Shown here: positions 31,360 to 42,800 of the stretch, piece by piece | How the letters are laid out: every line of letters starts with the position of its first letter | How positions within the stretch are numbered: the stretch's first letter is position 1 | Assembly: GCA_028671895.1 (NCBI GenBank) | Contig: CM053802.1 | Span: forward strand, 33,270,201 to 33,334,200 | Source of the DNA: Oenanthe sinensis | Taxonomy: Eukaryota > Streptophyta > Magnoliopsida > Apiales > Apiaceae | Direction: 5' to 3' | Length of the DNA: 64,000 nucleotides | Position numbers and translations under genes: made by a program | Notes under the pieces: model-generated | The model's input: only the letters and a program-made list of their open reading frames with translations | Database searches by the model: none | What the model was told of the DNA's origin: nothing

Positions 31360-31979
31360 TGCAGGAGCATTATGGCTGATCTATTTGATCTCATGGGAAT
31401 CTATTGTGAAGCCAATAATTAGCTTAATTACCAACATTGATTGATTTATTATGTTGGGGTTATTATTAGATAATTATATTAAGTAAATTTTGGCTTGCAA
31501 GTTTTTACCTTTCACTTGAAAGGGTTTTTCTTATTTTAAGCACTTAGGATTTATTTTTCTAGTTGAATATGGTTTTGATGTAATTCCTATTTGGATTGGG
31601 TTTTTGATTGGTTTCCAATTTGGGTTCAAGTATTAGTAAATTCCTAGCTGATTTTGAATCTAATTGAGAATCCTAATTGTTTTAGGTTAAGGTTATATTC
31701 CTTGCCTATATATACCCATATATTGTAATCTTTTAAGAGACAAGAATTTGATAAATAAAATCGTGAGTTTTTATACTTGCAAAACCCTAGGAAGTTGGTG
31801 GTTAATTCCTTTATACTTTCTTATCCAGATTTCGTTTAGTTTGTGGGTGATTAATTTCTTTAAGCAATCTAAGCAAATCGATCCTTTAGTTTTGTTTCTT
31901 GGTGATTAAATTCTCTATAGAAGCAATCTAAAGTTATTTTTCCGCTGTAAATCTGATCTACATAGGAAAATATACATCA
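31278..31979 (+). repeat. G 3' LTR (702 bp)
   Basis: Same length as the 5' LTR, about nine substitutions and no indel seen, mostly C/T changes. Confidence 0.95.
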
Positions 31980-32141
31980 ATATTACGTATTAATATTCCA
32001 AGGACATTTATTATTCTTTCAATTTATGACGCAGTAAATAAAGATATAATAAATATTAATTAAATAATCACATAAAACATAATCCTTAATTATTTTCAAT
32101 AAAACATTAAAAGTATTGTCTCTAGGACACCAATACTAATA

Positions 32142-33588
32142 TTATTTACTGCGTAATAAATTGAAAGCATAATAAATGTCCTTGGAATTTTGATACGTAT
32201 TATATATCTTTAAGTATGTGACTTAAACATGAGATTATATGAATAGTATCTTATTCCTAAAATTTCCTAGTCGAGTATTATTATTTAAGGACAATAATAA
32301 TGCACAAAGACTAGTATGTTTCTTGACAGATGACCACATCTCATTGGTCATAGGTATGGTGATACTAAAGTCATGAACATAAGTGCATGTCTCAAAGCAT
32401 GGCACTGGAATGACCCGCTGTGAGATTCTACATGTTAAATGAGTGTCGTAAGTAATTCTCACTGTGATAATGGTGTAATGATCCTTAGACCTGAAATCAT
32501 TATATTTCTATACGAGAATTAATATACTTTGATTACATTAAAAGTTACATTTGACCGGGTGATGATAAAAGTGGACATTGGGTATATTATGAATCGTATG
32601 AGAAATATGAATGATCTAGATGTGATTTAATCCTCCTAATTTTAGGAGTGATATTATTGGCCTCTTGTTTGAGTGAGACTATGAAATGCACGGCCGTGCT
32701 CAATTGTTGATTTGATTTTAATAGTCTACTCATCGATCAAGAAAATAAAGATTAAATTATGAAGAGGATGACACGAGACATGCCTGGAGTTTAATATATA
32801 ATATCAAGATTAAAGGGATTATATTACATGGAACATTATTCACGAAAGGCTTAATCGAATCACCGATTTATTATTATTACTTGGATAGCAATGATGTATT
32901 ACTAAATGCCTCTCATTGTTTACAATTTTAATTAGATATTAAAATTGTTGCCAACGTAATAATAACCAACAGGGTCAGACACAAAGAACGCTTGAAGGAG
33001 AAATAATTTAAATTGTGAATTTAAATTAAATAAGTAATTTATTTTATTTATGATATTAATTAAGTATGACTTAATTAATTATATAAATAAAATAAATGAA
33101 TTATTTAAACTAATTCCAAAATTAATAATTAATTAATTAAGTGAGACTTAATTAAATAATTTAGAATTTTGGATTAGTATTAATTATAATTGGATTATAA
33201 TTAAAAAACTTATTCCTCTCTCTATATAATCTCTTTATGGGCTGATTTAATAAAATAGACATATTTTTACTAAAACCCTAGCCGTTTTGATAAAAGAGGA
33301 AGATAGAGAGAGAGAAGCAGTTTTCGGGTGCTAGTACACATCAATCCTTCATGAAGAGTGTTCGTGTGGATACCGTAGAACGTAGATCGCGAGAGCGGGA
33401 TACGTGGTGATTAAACAAGCTTTGGACCACCATTAATCTTCCATTAATGAACTATTAAAGCTTCTAAAGGTATTTATTCTTTATCTCTGAATTAAATCTT
33501 TTGTTTTCGCATGGATCCTGCAGGGGTTTCGCTATTTTGATTTATTTTTCGCATTTATTCCGCTGCGTTTGTGCCTCGAAACCCTTCA
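32142..33588 (+). repeat. Second piece of the solo subfamily-2 LTR
   Basis: Continues from TTATTTACTGCGTAATAAAT (the first five bases are the A2 target duplication) to CCTCGAAACCCTTCA. It is the main body of the solo LTR listed at 23901-33588 and holds no ORF of interest. Confidence 0.88.
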
Positions 33589-33593
33589 TATAG

Positions 33594-35246
33594 GTCGCAT
33601 CGCCTAAGTCTTTCATTGAGAAATTATTTCTCAACCAAGTCTTCACAGTCTATAGAGAAGGAATGTCATTCCCTATTAGTAATATATCATCAACATATAA
33701 TACTAGGACTGCCACATGGCTCCCACTAAACTTCTTGCAAACACAAGTTTCATCTTCATTCTGAATAAAGTCAAACTCTTTTTGACTATTTCATCAAAAT
33801 GAATCTTCCATCCCCTCGAGGCCTGCTTTAATCCATAAATGGATCGACGCAACTTACATACCTTTCCAGCATCCTTTGGATCAACAAAACCCTCAGGGTA
33901 TGTCATGTACACATCCACATCTTCAAGGCTCTCATTTAAGAAGGCGGTTTTGACATCCATTTGCCAGATTTTATAGTCATAGTAAGCAGCTATAACAAGT
34001 AAAATCCTGATGGACTTGACCATAACCACTGGTAAAAAGGTCTTATTATAGTCAATACCATGAATTTTCTTGAAACCTTTTGCCACCAATCGTGTCTTAT
34101 AGGTCTGTACATTACCATCCATGTCGGTCTTCTTCTTGAAAACCCACTTGTACCCTATAGGTTTTACCCCTTCAGGTGGATCAACCAAAGTCTATACTTG
34201 ATTAGTATACATGGATTCCATCTCAGATTTAATGTCATCCAGCCATCTCATAGAATCTGGAGTGTTTATAGAGTCTAGTTAGGTGAGAGGCTCATCTTTT
34301 TCCACAAGCATCACATCACCATCTTGAGTCAAGAGAAATCCATAATATCTCTCGGACTCATGGCGAATCCTACTAGACCTACGAATAACCTTTGTTTCTT
34401 GAGCAGTATTATTCTCTTGTACATTCTGCTTAGGTTCCTCCATTGGTTCAATGTTATCATGTGGGTCTCGAACTTCATCGAGATCTATTATCCTCCCACT
34501 GTCTTTCTTAGATAGCAACTCTCTCAAGGAACATAGCAGTTCAAGCAATAAACACTTTGTTCTCGGAAGGATTATAGAAAGAGTAACCCCTTGTTTCAGT
34601 TGGGTATCCCACAAAATTATATTTGTCTGATTTTGGTCCTAGCTTGTCAGAGATTAGACGTTTCACAAACACTTCACATCCGTAAATTTTCATAAATGAC
34701 ACGCTGTGACGTTTCTGAGTCCATATCTCATAAGGAGTCTTTTGAACCATTTTAGTAGGAACACAGTTAAGTGTATGTGGAGCCATTTCAAGGGTGCAAC
34801 CCCAGAAACTAATTGGAAGATTCATTGACTCAACATTGATCGCACCATATCCAACAAGGTGTGATCCCTCCTATCAAAAAAAACTTTTCTTTAATATTTT
34901 CTACTTCATCTTAATAGTCTTTTAACTTTTCAAATGATTCGGATTAGTTTTTCAAAAGATACATATCCGTATCTACTAAAATAATTAGTAAATTTTATAA
35001 AGTTAATAAAATCTACCTTTTGTCATCGTACATATATGATCATATACATCACTATGTATAAGTCATACCCGTTCAATGACCCCTTCACCATGCCTGGTAA
35101 AAGGAGCTTTAGTGATTTTGCCAAATAAACCAAGATTCGCATCCTTTTGTATAATTCATAATCAAACTTATCCATGAATGCATCCTTATGTACTCTGGAA
35201 ATGCGTTTCTCATTAATATGGCCTCAACAACAGTACCAAAGGTAAT
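33594..35246 (-). pseudogene. H reverse transcriptase N-terminal half and integrase remnant
   Basis: Minus strand. Clear blocks: GVKPIGYKWVFKKKTDMDGN, VAKGFKKIHGIDYNKTFLPV, QMDVKTAFLNE, KVCKLRRSIYGLKQASRGWK (33703-34188); the acidic linker with NVQENNTAQETKVIRRSSRI (34279-34614); and the integrase C-terminal part (34541-34825). Frames change repeatedly. The integrase N-terminal half (34826-35246) is recognisable only in pieces, one with ISFWGCTLEMAPHTLNCVPT. At the PR/IN boundary this copy keeps the Trp codon (TAC CTT TGG), unlike A1 and Z. Confidence 0.85.
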
Positions 35247-36069
35247 ATTTGATTTGAGTCACTTTAGAACATATAAATTGTTAATTAGTTATGCAACATT
35301 ATAAGCCTCATCATCAAAATAAAATAAACAACTATTGTTATTTAATTAAAATGAAAAAGCCTTTCTTGTCCAAACAAGAAACTCAAATAATGTCTCTGCC
35401 AATTGCAAGCACGTTATAACAATTATCAAGTTCTAATTTTTCCTTATAGGCTAAAAGTTAAGTAACGAGTCCTCTAACCAGAGCAACTACTTTTACTCCA
35501 ATTCCAACCCGGTACTTGAAGTTTGACCCTTATTGATCATCTTTTTCAGATCATCCAAATAAGCATGACAGTTGAATTTCCAGTCTCCCAATTTTCCACA
35601 GAAGCGACAATCGTCTTCTTTATCAACACCTCATTCAGACTTTAGAGTTTGCTTTAGGGATTGAACTTTGGTTTGACAGCGGAACTAGATCAAATCTTCT
35701 CCTTGCCTTTCCATTTTCCTTTCCCTTTTGCGTTCCCTATGTTTACCATCAATATAGTAGTAGTTCATCAATTTATCATATTGCTTTTAGCAGTTTTCAA
35801 CATGCTTAGCAACTCAATGGGTGTTTTACCAATCTTATTCATTTTATTGTTCATAACAAACTAAGAAAAATATTTATCCAAAGATTGTAAGATCAAATCT
35901 AACTAAGCCTCCAGACCAATCTGGAAACCCAAAATATCAAAGGTACTCATTATACCCTATAATCTTTAGAACATGTGGTGTAACCGGGTCTCATTCTCCC
36001 TACTTGTAAGTGTATAGTGCCCTTTTATTTTCAAATATATCTTGTGCTCAATCGTCTTATAAGCATCTA

Positions 36070-37186
36070 TGTTATTCCCTAGAACAATGTCAATATTTGT
36101 AGAAGGGGGGTTGAATACAAATATTAAAATTTTTTGCTGGTTCTAATATTCGTTCTTGAAGTTTGAGAATATAGAGAGAATATGTTCTAACAATTTAAGA
36201 CTGAAGCGTAAATTGAACAAGGAGATTTAAAATTACTGATGGATTGGTTTTTCCATCAGTGTATATTTTTGCTCAATGTTCCTAGGTTAAAAGAAACCTA
36301 GCTGCGTTTTTACAAGATTAGAAAACAAATCAACTGTTCTTACAAATGTGTTTTTAAGCTTGAACAGTTGATTAAGAGATATTGTCTAACTTGTCTGTTT
36401 TCTAATAATGCTGCTACACTTGTTTATATACCACAAGTGTTCTTTTACAATTCCTATTCTAGGATTGTTTCTACCTGCCTTTCTTTTACCTTTTTCTATC
36501 TTTTAAAAAGGTTTGAAAAGACAGCTTCAGATTGAGTCTTCACAGCCACTCTAGACTGTCTTCCATAAGAGTGCTTTTGTTCTCTGAATCTTCAACAGAT
36601 ATTCTTTCTGTGTTGTCACACTCAATTGATAATTTGCTGTTAGGCATACCAATTGATCTGTCCTTTAATCCATCAACTGATGTACTTTTTCGATTGATCT
36701 TTCTATCCATCGATTGATAAAAGATGGCTTATCGATTGATAGATTTTATCAATCGATATATCAATCGATGGGTCTTCACATCAGTTGATGGTCTTCAATG
36801 CTTGACTTGGCTTCTTCGATTGATCCTTCATCCATCGATGCTTCAATATCAATTGATCATCCTTCACTTGTGTAATTTCCTGTCTTCACATAATTACAAT
36901 TTAACAATTTAATTTATACATCAATTGATGATCTATATCAATCGACTCTAACATCAATTGATGAACAAAATATCAATTGATTTATACCTTATCGATTGAA
37001 ATAAACTAAGAACACCTATGCTACAATCCAAATTATCAGTTGATTCATATAAACACTTCAACTGATAAATGGTTTCCTGATCAATTGATATTTATAACTT
37101 TCATATCAATTGATCAGTTACATCAAATAAAATTTCTATGATTCTAAGATTAATGTTATCATCAAATCACATGTAGATTCCTAACA
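36070..37186 (-). mobile_element. Solo SIRE-like LTR (1117 bp)
   Basis: Plus-strand ends TGTTATTCCCTAG...GATTCCTAACA, flanked by ATCTA at 36065-36069 and 37187-37191, with H gag on both sides. It shares the GTAGAAGGGGGGTTGAATAC signature and the TTCCTAACA terminus with S3, so it is minus-oriented. No internal sequence remains. Confidence 0.88.
36600..37110. repeat. Dense ATCAATTGAT / ATCGATTGAT palindromes in the solo LTR
   Basis: More than fifteen short palindromic or near-palindromic boxes of the type ATCGATTGAT, ATCAATCGAT, ATCAATTGAT and CAGTTGAT within about 500 bp, with irregular spacing. The S3 LTR minisatellite uses related boxes (TCGATTG, CAGTTGATGA). Confidence 0.8.
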
Positions 37187-38780
37187 ATCTATATGCTCGT
37201 GTTGCTTCTTAAGCCCAGCACACATATTTGCGAGCATGAGACATGAAACATCAGTTGCAACATCAATTTACTTCCAATAAGCACTATGATTTGCACATGT
37301 TACATTCTCAACTTTAAGAGCAGGGGAAGAGATTTGACTAACATCGTGGTGTCTGAGGACGATCCTCAAGCTCCTATGTTAGTCAAGGTAATATATTCTC
37401 GTCAACTTGTCCTTCTCAAGAATTGATCGCATAGAGAAGTTGTTTGTGTTTATCATTTGATATCTACAATATTAAAGTGTATAAAATAAACTAGATTGTA
37501 AATTTAATATTAATTATGTTTAAGTGATTATGGTATATCACCATATACCTCCCACTATTTTTATCAAACTAATAGCCCTAACTATTAATTCGGAAAACAT
37601 TTCTTTAAATCTTTCTAGTGAGCCAAGATCCATATTTCATCCATGTTTTAAGATAGCGTTGGCTAATACACACAAAACATGACTATTTAGGTAGACAATA
37701 TTTGTCGATTATTTCAAATATAACTCTTGGAAAGTTTGGTGGAACAACCCTTTGTACACATTTATCCAATAAATCTCTCCAAACTCTATGCCTCTAAAAC
37801 CACAATCCTATTGTGATGATTTAGTTAGGTTATCCAATGTTTCAACAAACTAAGTACACTTACTTATCACGTCTTTCCATGATTGATAAAAGCACATTGC
37901 TTTGGCAAACCCACTCCTTCTCAATCTAGATCTTGACGAGTATTAAACATTGGAAGGCATCCGATTAACTTAACATGTATTTAGGGATTTTTATTATTTA
38001 TATAAACGATCATGATCCCATCATAAAGATATTCTCAATTTTTCCTTGATCAAACAATTCATTTCAATATTCGTCAATGGATTGATTTCCAGGTCGTCGG
38101 AGAAGTCACAAGCGGTCTCACTTAAAACCCAACTTCCTTACGTATTAAACTAATAATCCACTTTTGAACAAATCTCCCCATATCAGAAAAAGAAAATTCA
38201 TATTTAATACCGTGGTTCATAAACACAAGCATCTCATGATCGTTTGTTCAATTTTAAAATCTTGAATCGTTACAGATTTTATCTTTCTTAAGCAAACATG
38301 GCATGGGAGTCGTATCTAATACATACATGATTAATCAATATTAAGCATGCATCTCGATTATATCTACGCATACATAGCAATACATGCAATCATATACATA
38401 TATGTAATGTGCGTAAATTAAACGTGTTTGGTTATGACCCCATCCTATGTGATCTTTCCAAGCTAATGGAAATATCAAGGTCAGTCTATGGTGGTTTTAA
38501 AAATACTATCTATTACATGTCTTCTTTCTTCATTGATCCATCATCCCCTTTTGGATCGTCTCCTTGCTTTCAAGTCTTCATTTTGATAATTATTTTGAAT
38601 AATAAAAATAAAACTATTCTAATGAAATTATAAGAAGAACTTGAGTTACATTCGAGATAATTAAATTACAATGAATAAACGACATGCAAGTCGTATTTAG
38701 AAACCAAAACCATAAATCAAAACCACTATACTATGGGTCTTTAGGCCATAACCATCCACCATGCTATCACATAACACATA

Positions 38781-39031
38781 CTCCCTCCGTCCCGGCCAAA
38801 TGTTTACATTTGGTCCGGGCACGGAGACCAAGGATAGTGGGTGTAATAGTGATTTTATTGTTAAAATAAATGAAATAGTGGGTGTAATAGTGTAAAGTGT
38901 TGAAAAAGTGGAGTGAAGTAGTGGATGTAATAATATATTTATTGTTAAAAGTTACTATTTTTAGTAATGTAAAGAATTGGGTGGGACGTCCCAAAAAGGA
39001 AAGTGTAAAGAATTGGTTGGGACGGAGGGAG
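38781..39031. mobile_element. Stowaway MITE (Tc1/mariner type), 251 bp
   Basis: Terminal inverted repeats CTCCCTCCGTCCC and GGGACGGAGGGAG, flanked by TA (38779-38780, 39032-39033). This is the diagnostic Stowaway terminus. No coding capacity. Confidence 0.95.
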
Positions 39032-39072
39032 TATAATATATCTCATATTATATAAACATATCATATAATCAT

Positions 39073-39725
39073 ATATAACAAATTTTGAAATTTCAGAAAA
39101 TTTAAAACAGATTTCTGAAGACAATAAATCGCTGTTTCGAGGCCCTTAACAGACCCGTAGATGATAGCATAGCTATCTGTTTTGTTCATTGGCCCGATTC
39201 CAGTCAGAAAACACATATACTTTGCGAAAATCAGATACGACAATCAGATTTCACCAAATCTGATGGTGTTTTAGAAATCGTATCATATACAATCCTCATA
39301 ACAAGAACAAGAATATATCATATATACATACACAGTGATACATAAAATTATCACATGATTATTAATCACATGAATATCATATATTCATAATATATACATA
39401 CATATACTCAAAATTTTAGAAAATCAAATACTTTTTAGAAAATAATAAATCACCGTTTTAGGGCCTGTAACGACATCTAATGGCTTACAGACGCAGAGCT
39501 GACATAGTCAGTATTACTCAGTGACCCGAGTCCAGTCAGAAAACACATATCTTTTGCGAAAATCGGACAAAGGACACAGATTACAGAAAATCTACGGCAG
39601 CCACTTCAGAATTCGTATCGAATACAATTCTCATAATAAGAACAAACATGTATCATATACATACATCAATACACACAATCATCACATGATTATATATCAT
39701 ATGAATATCATATATTCATAATATA
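39073..39725. repeat. Direct duplication of a leader module in H (about 330 bp each)
   Basis: Copy 1 is about 39073-39402, copy 2 about 39411-39725. Both contain CCAGTCAGAAAACACATAT, GCGAAAATC, AATCGTATC or ATTCGTATC, AAGAACAA, and TCACATGATTAT followed by CATGAATATCATATATTCAT. A2 has one copy. Confidence 0.75.
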
Positions 39726-39832
39726 TAAAAACATATACATATTGTATCAATACAAAATCATGATAGATCGCATACATGCTTACATATCGAAAACTATTAA
39801 GCACATAACCGAATTAAAATGTTTCGCAAGTA

Positions 39833-39844
39833 GCTCTGATTTCA
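39833..39844 (-). promoter_or_regulatory. H primer binding site (decayed)
   Basis: GCTCTGATTTCA on the plus strand (TGAAATCAGAGC on the minus strand), two changes from the F and A2 sites, one base from the 5' LTR. Confidence 0.8.
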
Positions 39845-39845
39845 T

Positions 39846-41361
39846 TGAAGGGTTTTGATGCACAAACGCAGCGGAATAAACGCGAAAAATAAATCACAAT
39901 AGCGAAACCCTCCGCAGGATCCATGCGAAAACAAAAGATTTAATTCAGAGATAAAGAATAAATACATTTAGAAGTTTTAACAGTTCATTAATGGAAGATT
40001 AATGGAGGTCCAAAGCTTGTTTAATCACCACGTATCCCGCTCTCGCGATCTACGCTCTACGGTATTCACACGAACACTTTTCATGGAGGATTGATGTGTA
40101 CTAGCACCCAAAAACTGCTTCTCTCCCTCTATCTTCCTCTTTTCTCAAAACGGCTAGGATTTTAGTAAAAATATGTCTCTTTTCATTAAATAAGTTTTCT
40201 AATTATAATCCAATTATAATTAATACTAATCCAAAATTCTAAATTATTTAATTAAGTCTCACTTTGTTAATTAATTATTAATTTTAGAATTAGTTTAAAT
40301 AATTCATTTATTCTATTTATATAATTAATTAAGTCATACTTAATTAATATCATAAATAAAATAAATTACTTATTTAATTTAAATTCATAATTTAAATTAT
40401 TTCTCCTTCAAGCGTTCTTTGTGTGTGACCCTGTAGGTTATTATTACTTTGGCAATAATTTTAATATCTAATTAAAATTGTAAACAATGAGCGGCATCTA
40501 GTAATACATCATTGCTACCCAAGTAATAATAATAAATCGGTGATTCGATTAAGCCTTTCGTGAATAATGTTCCATGTAATATAATCCCATTAATCTTGAT
40601 ATTATAGATTAAACTCAAGGCATGTCTCGTGTCATCCTCTTCATAATTTAATTTTTATTTTCTTGATCGATGAGTAGACTATTAAAATCAAATCAACATT
40701 TGAGCACGGCCGTGCATTTCATAGTCTCACTCAAACAAGAGGCCAATAATATCACTCCTAAAATTAGGAGGATTAAATCACATCTTGATCATTCATATTT
40801 CCCATACGATTCATAATATACCCAATGTCCACTTTTATCATCACCCGGTCGAAGATAACTTTTAATGTAATCAAAATATATTAATTCTCGTATAGAAATA
40901 TAATGATTTCAGGTCCAAGGATCATTACACAATTATCACTGTGAGAACTACTTATGACACTTATTTAACATGTAGAATCTCACGGCGGGTCATTCCAATG
41001 CCATGCATTGAGACATGCACTTATGTTCTTGACTTTAGTATCACCATACCTATGACCAATAAGATGTGGTCATCTGTCAAGAAACATACTAGTCTTTGTG
41101 CATTATTATTGTCCTTAAATAATAATACTCGACTAGGGAATTTTAGGAATAAGATACTATTCATATAAACTCATTTTTAAGTCACATACTTAAAGATATA
41201 TAATACGTATCAAAATTCCAAGGACATTTATAATGCTTTCAATTTATTATACAGTAAATAAAACATAATAAATAAATAATAATCAATAAAACATAATCCT
41301 TAATAATAAATATTTTCCATAAAATATAAAAAGTATTGTCTCTAGAGGACAATTACTAACA
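39846..41361 (-). repeat. H 5' LTR (subfamily 2, 1516 bp)
   Basis: Plus-strand ends TGAAGGGTTTTGATGCACAA...AGGACAATTACTAACA, followed by the TTATT target duplication. It is the reference for the truncated H 3' LTR, the plus-strand solo LTR and the truncated LTR at 42801. Confidence 0.9.
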
Positions 41362-41366
41362 TTATT

Positions 41367-42800
41367 CACTTCCTACGCTAGATTCCCAATTTTTGAAAAG
41401 TCAGAGAGTATTTTATTCTTATTTAAGGAATTATAAAATATAAAATAAATGTCCGACTTGCAATATTTAAATCAATTTTCTGAAGGTTAGAAAATATTTT
41501 AAATAATTATTAAAGACCTTAAATAATTGTTAGATCAATTTAGAATATTTAATAAATATTTAAATAATATTTATTAATTGATAAAATATTTATAACCTTT
41601 TTAAATGAATATTCATATTAGTATTCATTTAATGAAATAAATATTCAAATAATATTTATTGACATTATTAAAATATTTATATTATTAAGATTACTTTAAA
41701 TCGCAGCTCAATCGGCTTGTAATTTAATCAACAGTTATATCATAACAATAACATTTTTGAATACAACAGTAGTATATCAAGTACATGTTTCAAAAACTTG
41801 CATACGTAGTAATATAAATATATTAATATAAAAAATCGTAGGGTTAGAAAACTTGTCTGGAGTCCAGGATACGCTTTCAGAGTCCCACTCGTTCCGGATT
41901 CTCTATCAATAGATATCATAATCCTAATTAATACTCTTAATCCCATCAACTACTTATATTACTAATAAGTATAATCGCATAACGAGTCCAATTATGTTAA
42001 CTTCAAATTGGTACTTAGTCCTTTTACTTAACACTTACCTTATCCGACATTCACCTCTTCGGGTCTATCTTGACCATTCATAAACTATTTTGTCAAAGAC
42101 TTTTAATCTAATCATTTACTTGAATACATCGTCATATTATTTTTCAACATCTTTCGTGTTTTAACCAATTCGAAATTATCCTTTTATCATGGCCAAAGTG
42201 GCTTGTCAAAACAGTTCCTCTAGAGTTGATTTTTCTTCGGATTATTATTACGTGACTCGCACTCCAATATTTTTAATAAATCATAATATTTATAATTAAA
42301 TACAAAACCACCTCAAGGAGCTTTTTGAGTATTTTTAATAATTATCAAAAATATTTGGATTTGGAACACATGAGTTTAACTTGGTGAAAGTATTTTAGAA
42401 ATTAGGTCAACTACGGAATTTTACTATTTATACTACTTTCACTTAAACGTTCATAACTCACTAACCGTTAACTCAATCGACGCACCGTTTTCACGTACAC
42501 GATCTAGAGAATGTCTAGAATAAAATCCATCCAAAGTTTGGGGGCTCATTTTCCTGAATTTACTGAACAAGGTAGTAGCTTCTTTAGTGAATAGTGTCAT
42601 CGCGTAACTTTGGTTTCGACATTTTTATAAAATCGAAATATTAATGTTTTAACACAAAACCTTTTTGGTGATCTTAATAACTGTCCACGGTATATATCAT
42701 TAGTTTCATAATTTTAATCAACTCTTAAGTATTCCAATAAATATCCCAAAGTGATATTAAAGGAGCAGTTTGGTTCAATGGAACTACTTTCAGTAAATCG
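41367..42800 (-). repeat. Gypsy-like LTR, second piece
   Basis: Continuation of the LTR interrupted by H. AT-rich with no credible ORF. The stretch TCATAACTCACTAACCGTTA followed by ACTCAATCGACGCACCGTTT and the GTGAATAGTGTCAT-type phrase are typical of long plant gypsy LTRs. It is interrupted at 42801 by a subfamily-2 LTR. Confidence 0.55.

Larger units (their letters stand above)
29219..31979 (+). mobile_element. Compact non-autonomous Ty3/gypsy-like element G
   Basis: 2761 bp. Two 702-bp LTRs, target duplication ATATT (29214-29218, 31980-31984), PBS after the 5' LTR, polypurine tract before the 3' LTR, and one ORF of 434 codons. LTRs differ at about nine positions by eye. Gag-type domain, CCHC knuckle and an RNase H-like scrap identify it as gypsy-derived. 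RT, protease and integrase are absent, so it must use enzymes from elsewhere. Confidence 0.92.
24006..32141 (-). mobile_element. Angela/BARE-1-like copia element A2 (internal deletion)
   Basis: Minus-strand element with target duplication TTATT (24001-24005, 32142-32146). It has the start of a left LTR (24006-24286) fused to protease/gag (24287-25573), then leader, PBS and a complete right LTR that carries a Tourist-like MITE and element G. IN, RT, RNase H, polypurine tract and most of the left LTR are deleted. LTR subfamily A, same as A1. Confidence 0.9.
27394..32141 (-). repeat. A2 5' LTR (subfamily A), interrupted by a MITE and element G
   Basis: Begins TGAAGGGTTTCGGGCATGAA and ends ACACCAATACTAATA. 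Removing the MITE with its TTA and element G with its ATATT leaves about 1586 bp, close to the 1592-bp A1 LTR. TATA (minus strand) is at 27758-27765, about 0.8 kb from the nearer insert. Confidence 0.9.
23901..33588 (+). mobile_element. Solo LTR of subfamily 2 (plus orientation), split by element A2
   Basis: First piece 23901-24005 (TGTTAGTAATTGTGCTCTAG...ATGTTTTATT), second piece 32147-33588 ending GTGCCTCGAAACCCTTCA. TATAG flanks both ends (23896-23900 and 33589-33593), inside H pol. Without A2 it is about 1547 bp, matching the H 5' LTR in reverse orientation. No internal region or second LTR is present, so it is a solo LTR formed by recombination after insertion. Confidence 0.88.
35247..37456 (-). 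pseudogene. H gag and protease remnant, split by a solo SIRE-like LTR
   Basis: Start ATG at 37456 (MINTNNFSMRSILEKDKLT), followed soon by stops. It is interrupted at 36070-37186 by a solo LTR and resumes to about 35247 through the Lys-rich region and a decayed protease. Alignment with Z gag is by landmarks such as the HMDAY region at the LTR insertion site and FLDKKGF-like text near 35360. Frameshifts and deletions are frequent; no functional product is possible. Confidence 0.75.
37457..39832 (-). other. H untranslated leader
   Basis: About 2.4 kb, longer than the other Angela leaders because it contains a Stowaway MITE and a doubled module. It shares the conserved leader blocks of F, A2 and Z. 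No convincing ORF. Confidence 0.72.
6391..41361 (-). mobile_element. Angela/BARE-1-like copia element H (host of nested insertions)
   Basis: Minus-strand element bounded by the direct repeat TTATT at 6386-6390 and 41362-41366. From right to left: 5' LTR 39846-41361, PBS 39833-39844, leader 37457-39832, gag-PR 35247-37456, IN-RT 33594-35246, RNase H 23174-23895, and a 3' LTR piece 6391-7844. Inserts inside it are F (with S3), a plus-strand solo LTR (with A2, a Tourist MITE and G), a solo SIRE-like LTR, and a Stowaway MITE. The end of its 3' LTR and its polypurine tract were lost in a deletion that also removed the left half of F. Confidence 0.85.

Noticed and set aside
36532..36912. ORFs at 36532-36717 and 36724-36912 as coding sequence
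   Set aside because: They read through the ATCRATTGAT palindrome array of a solo LTR; the apparent coding is a by-product of the repeats.
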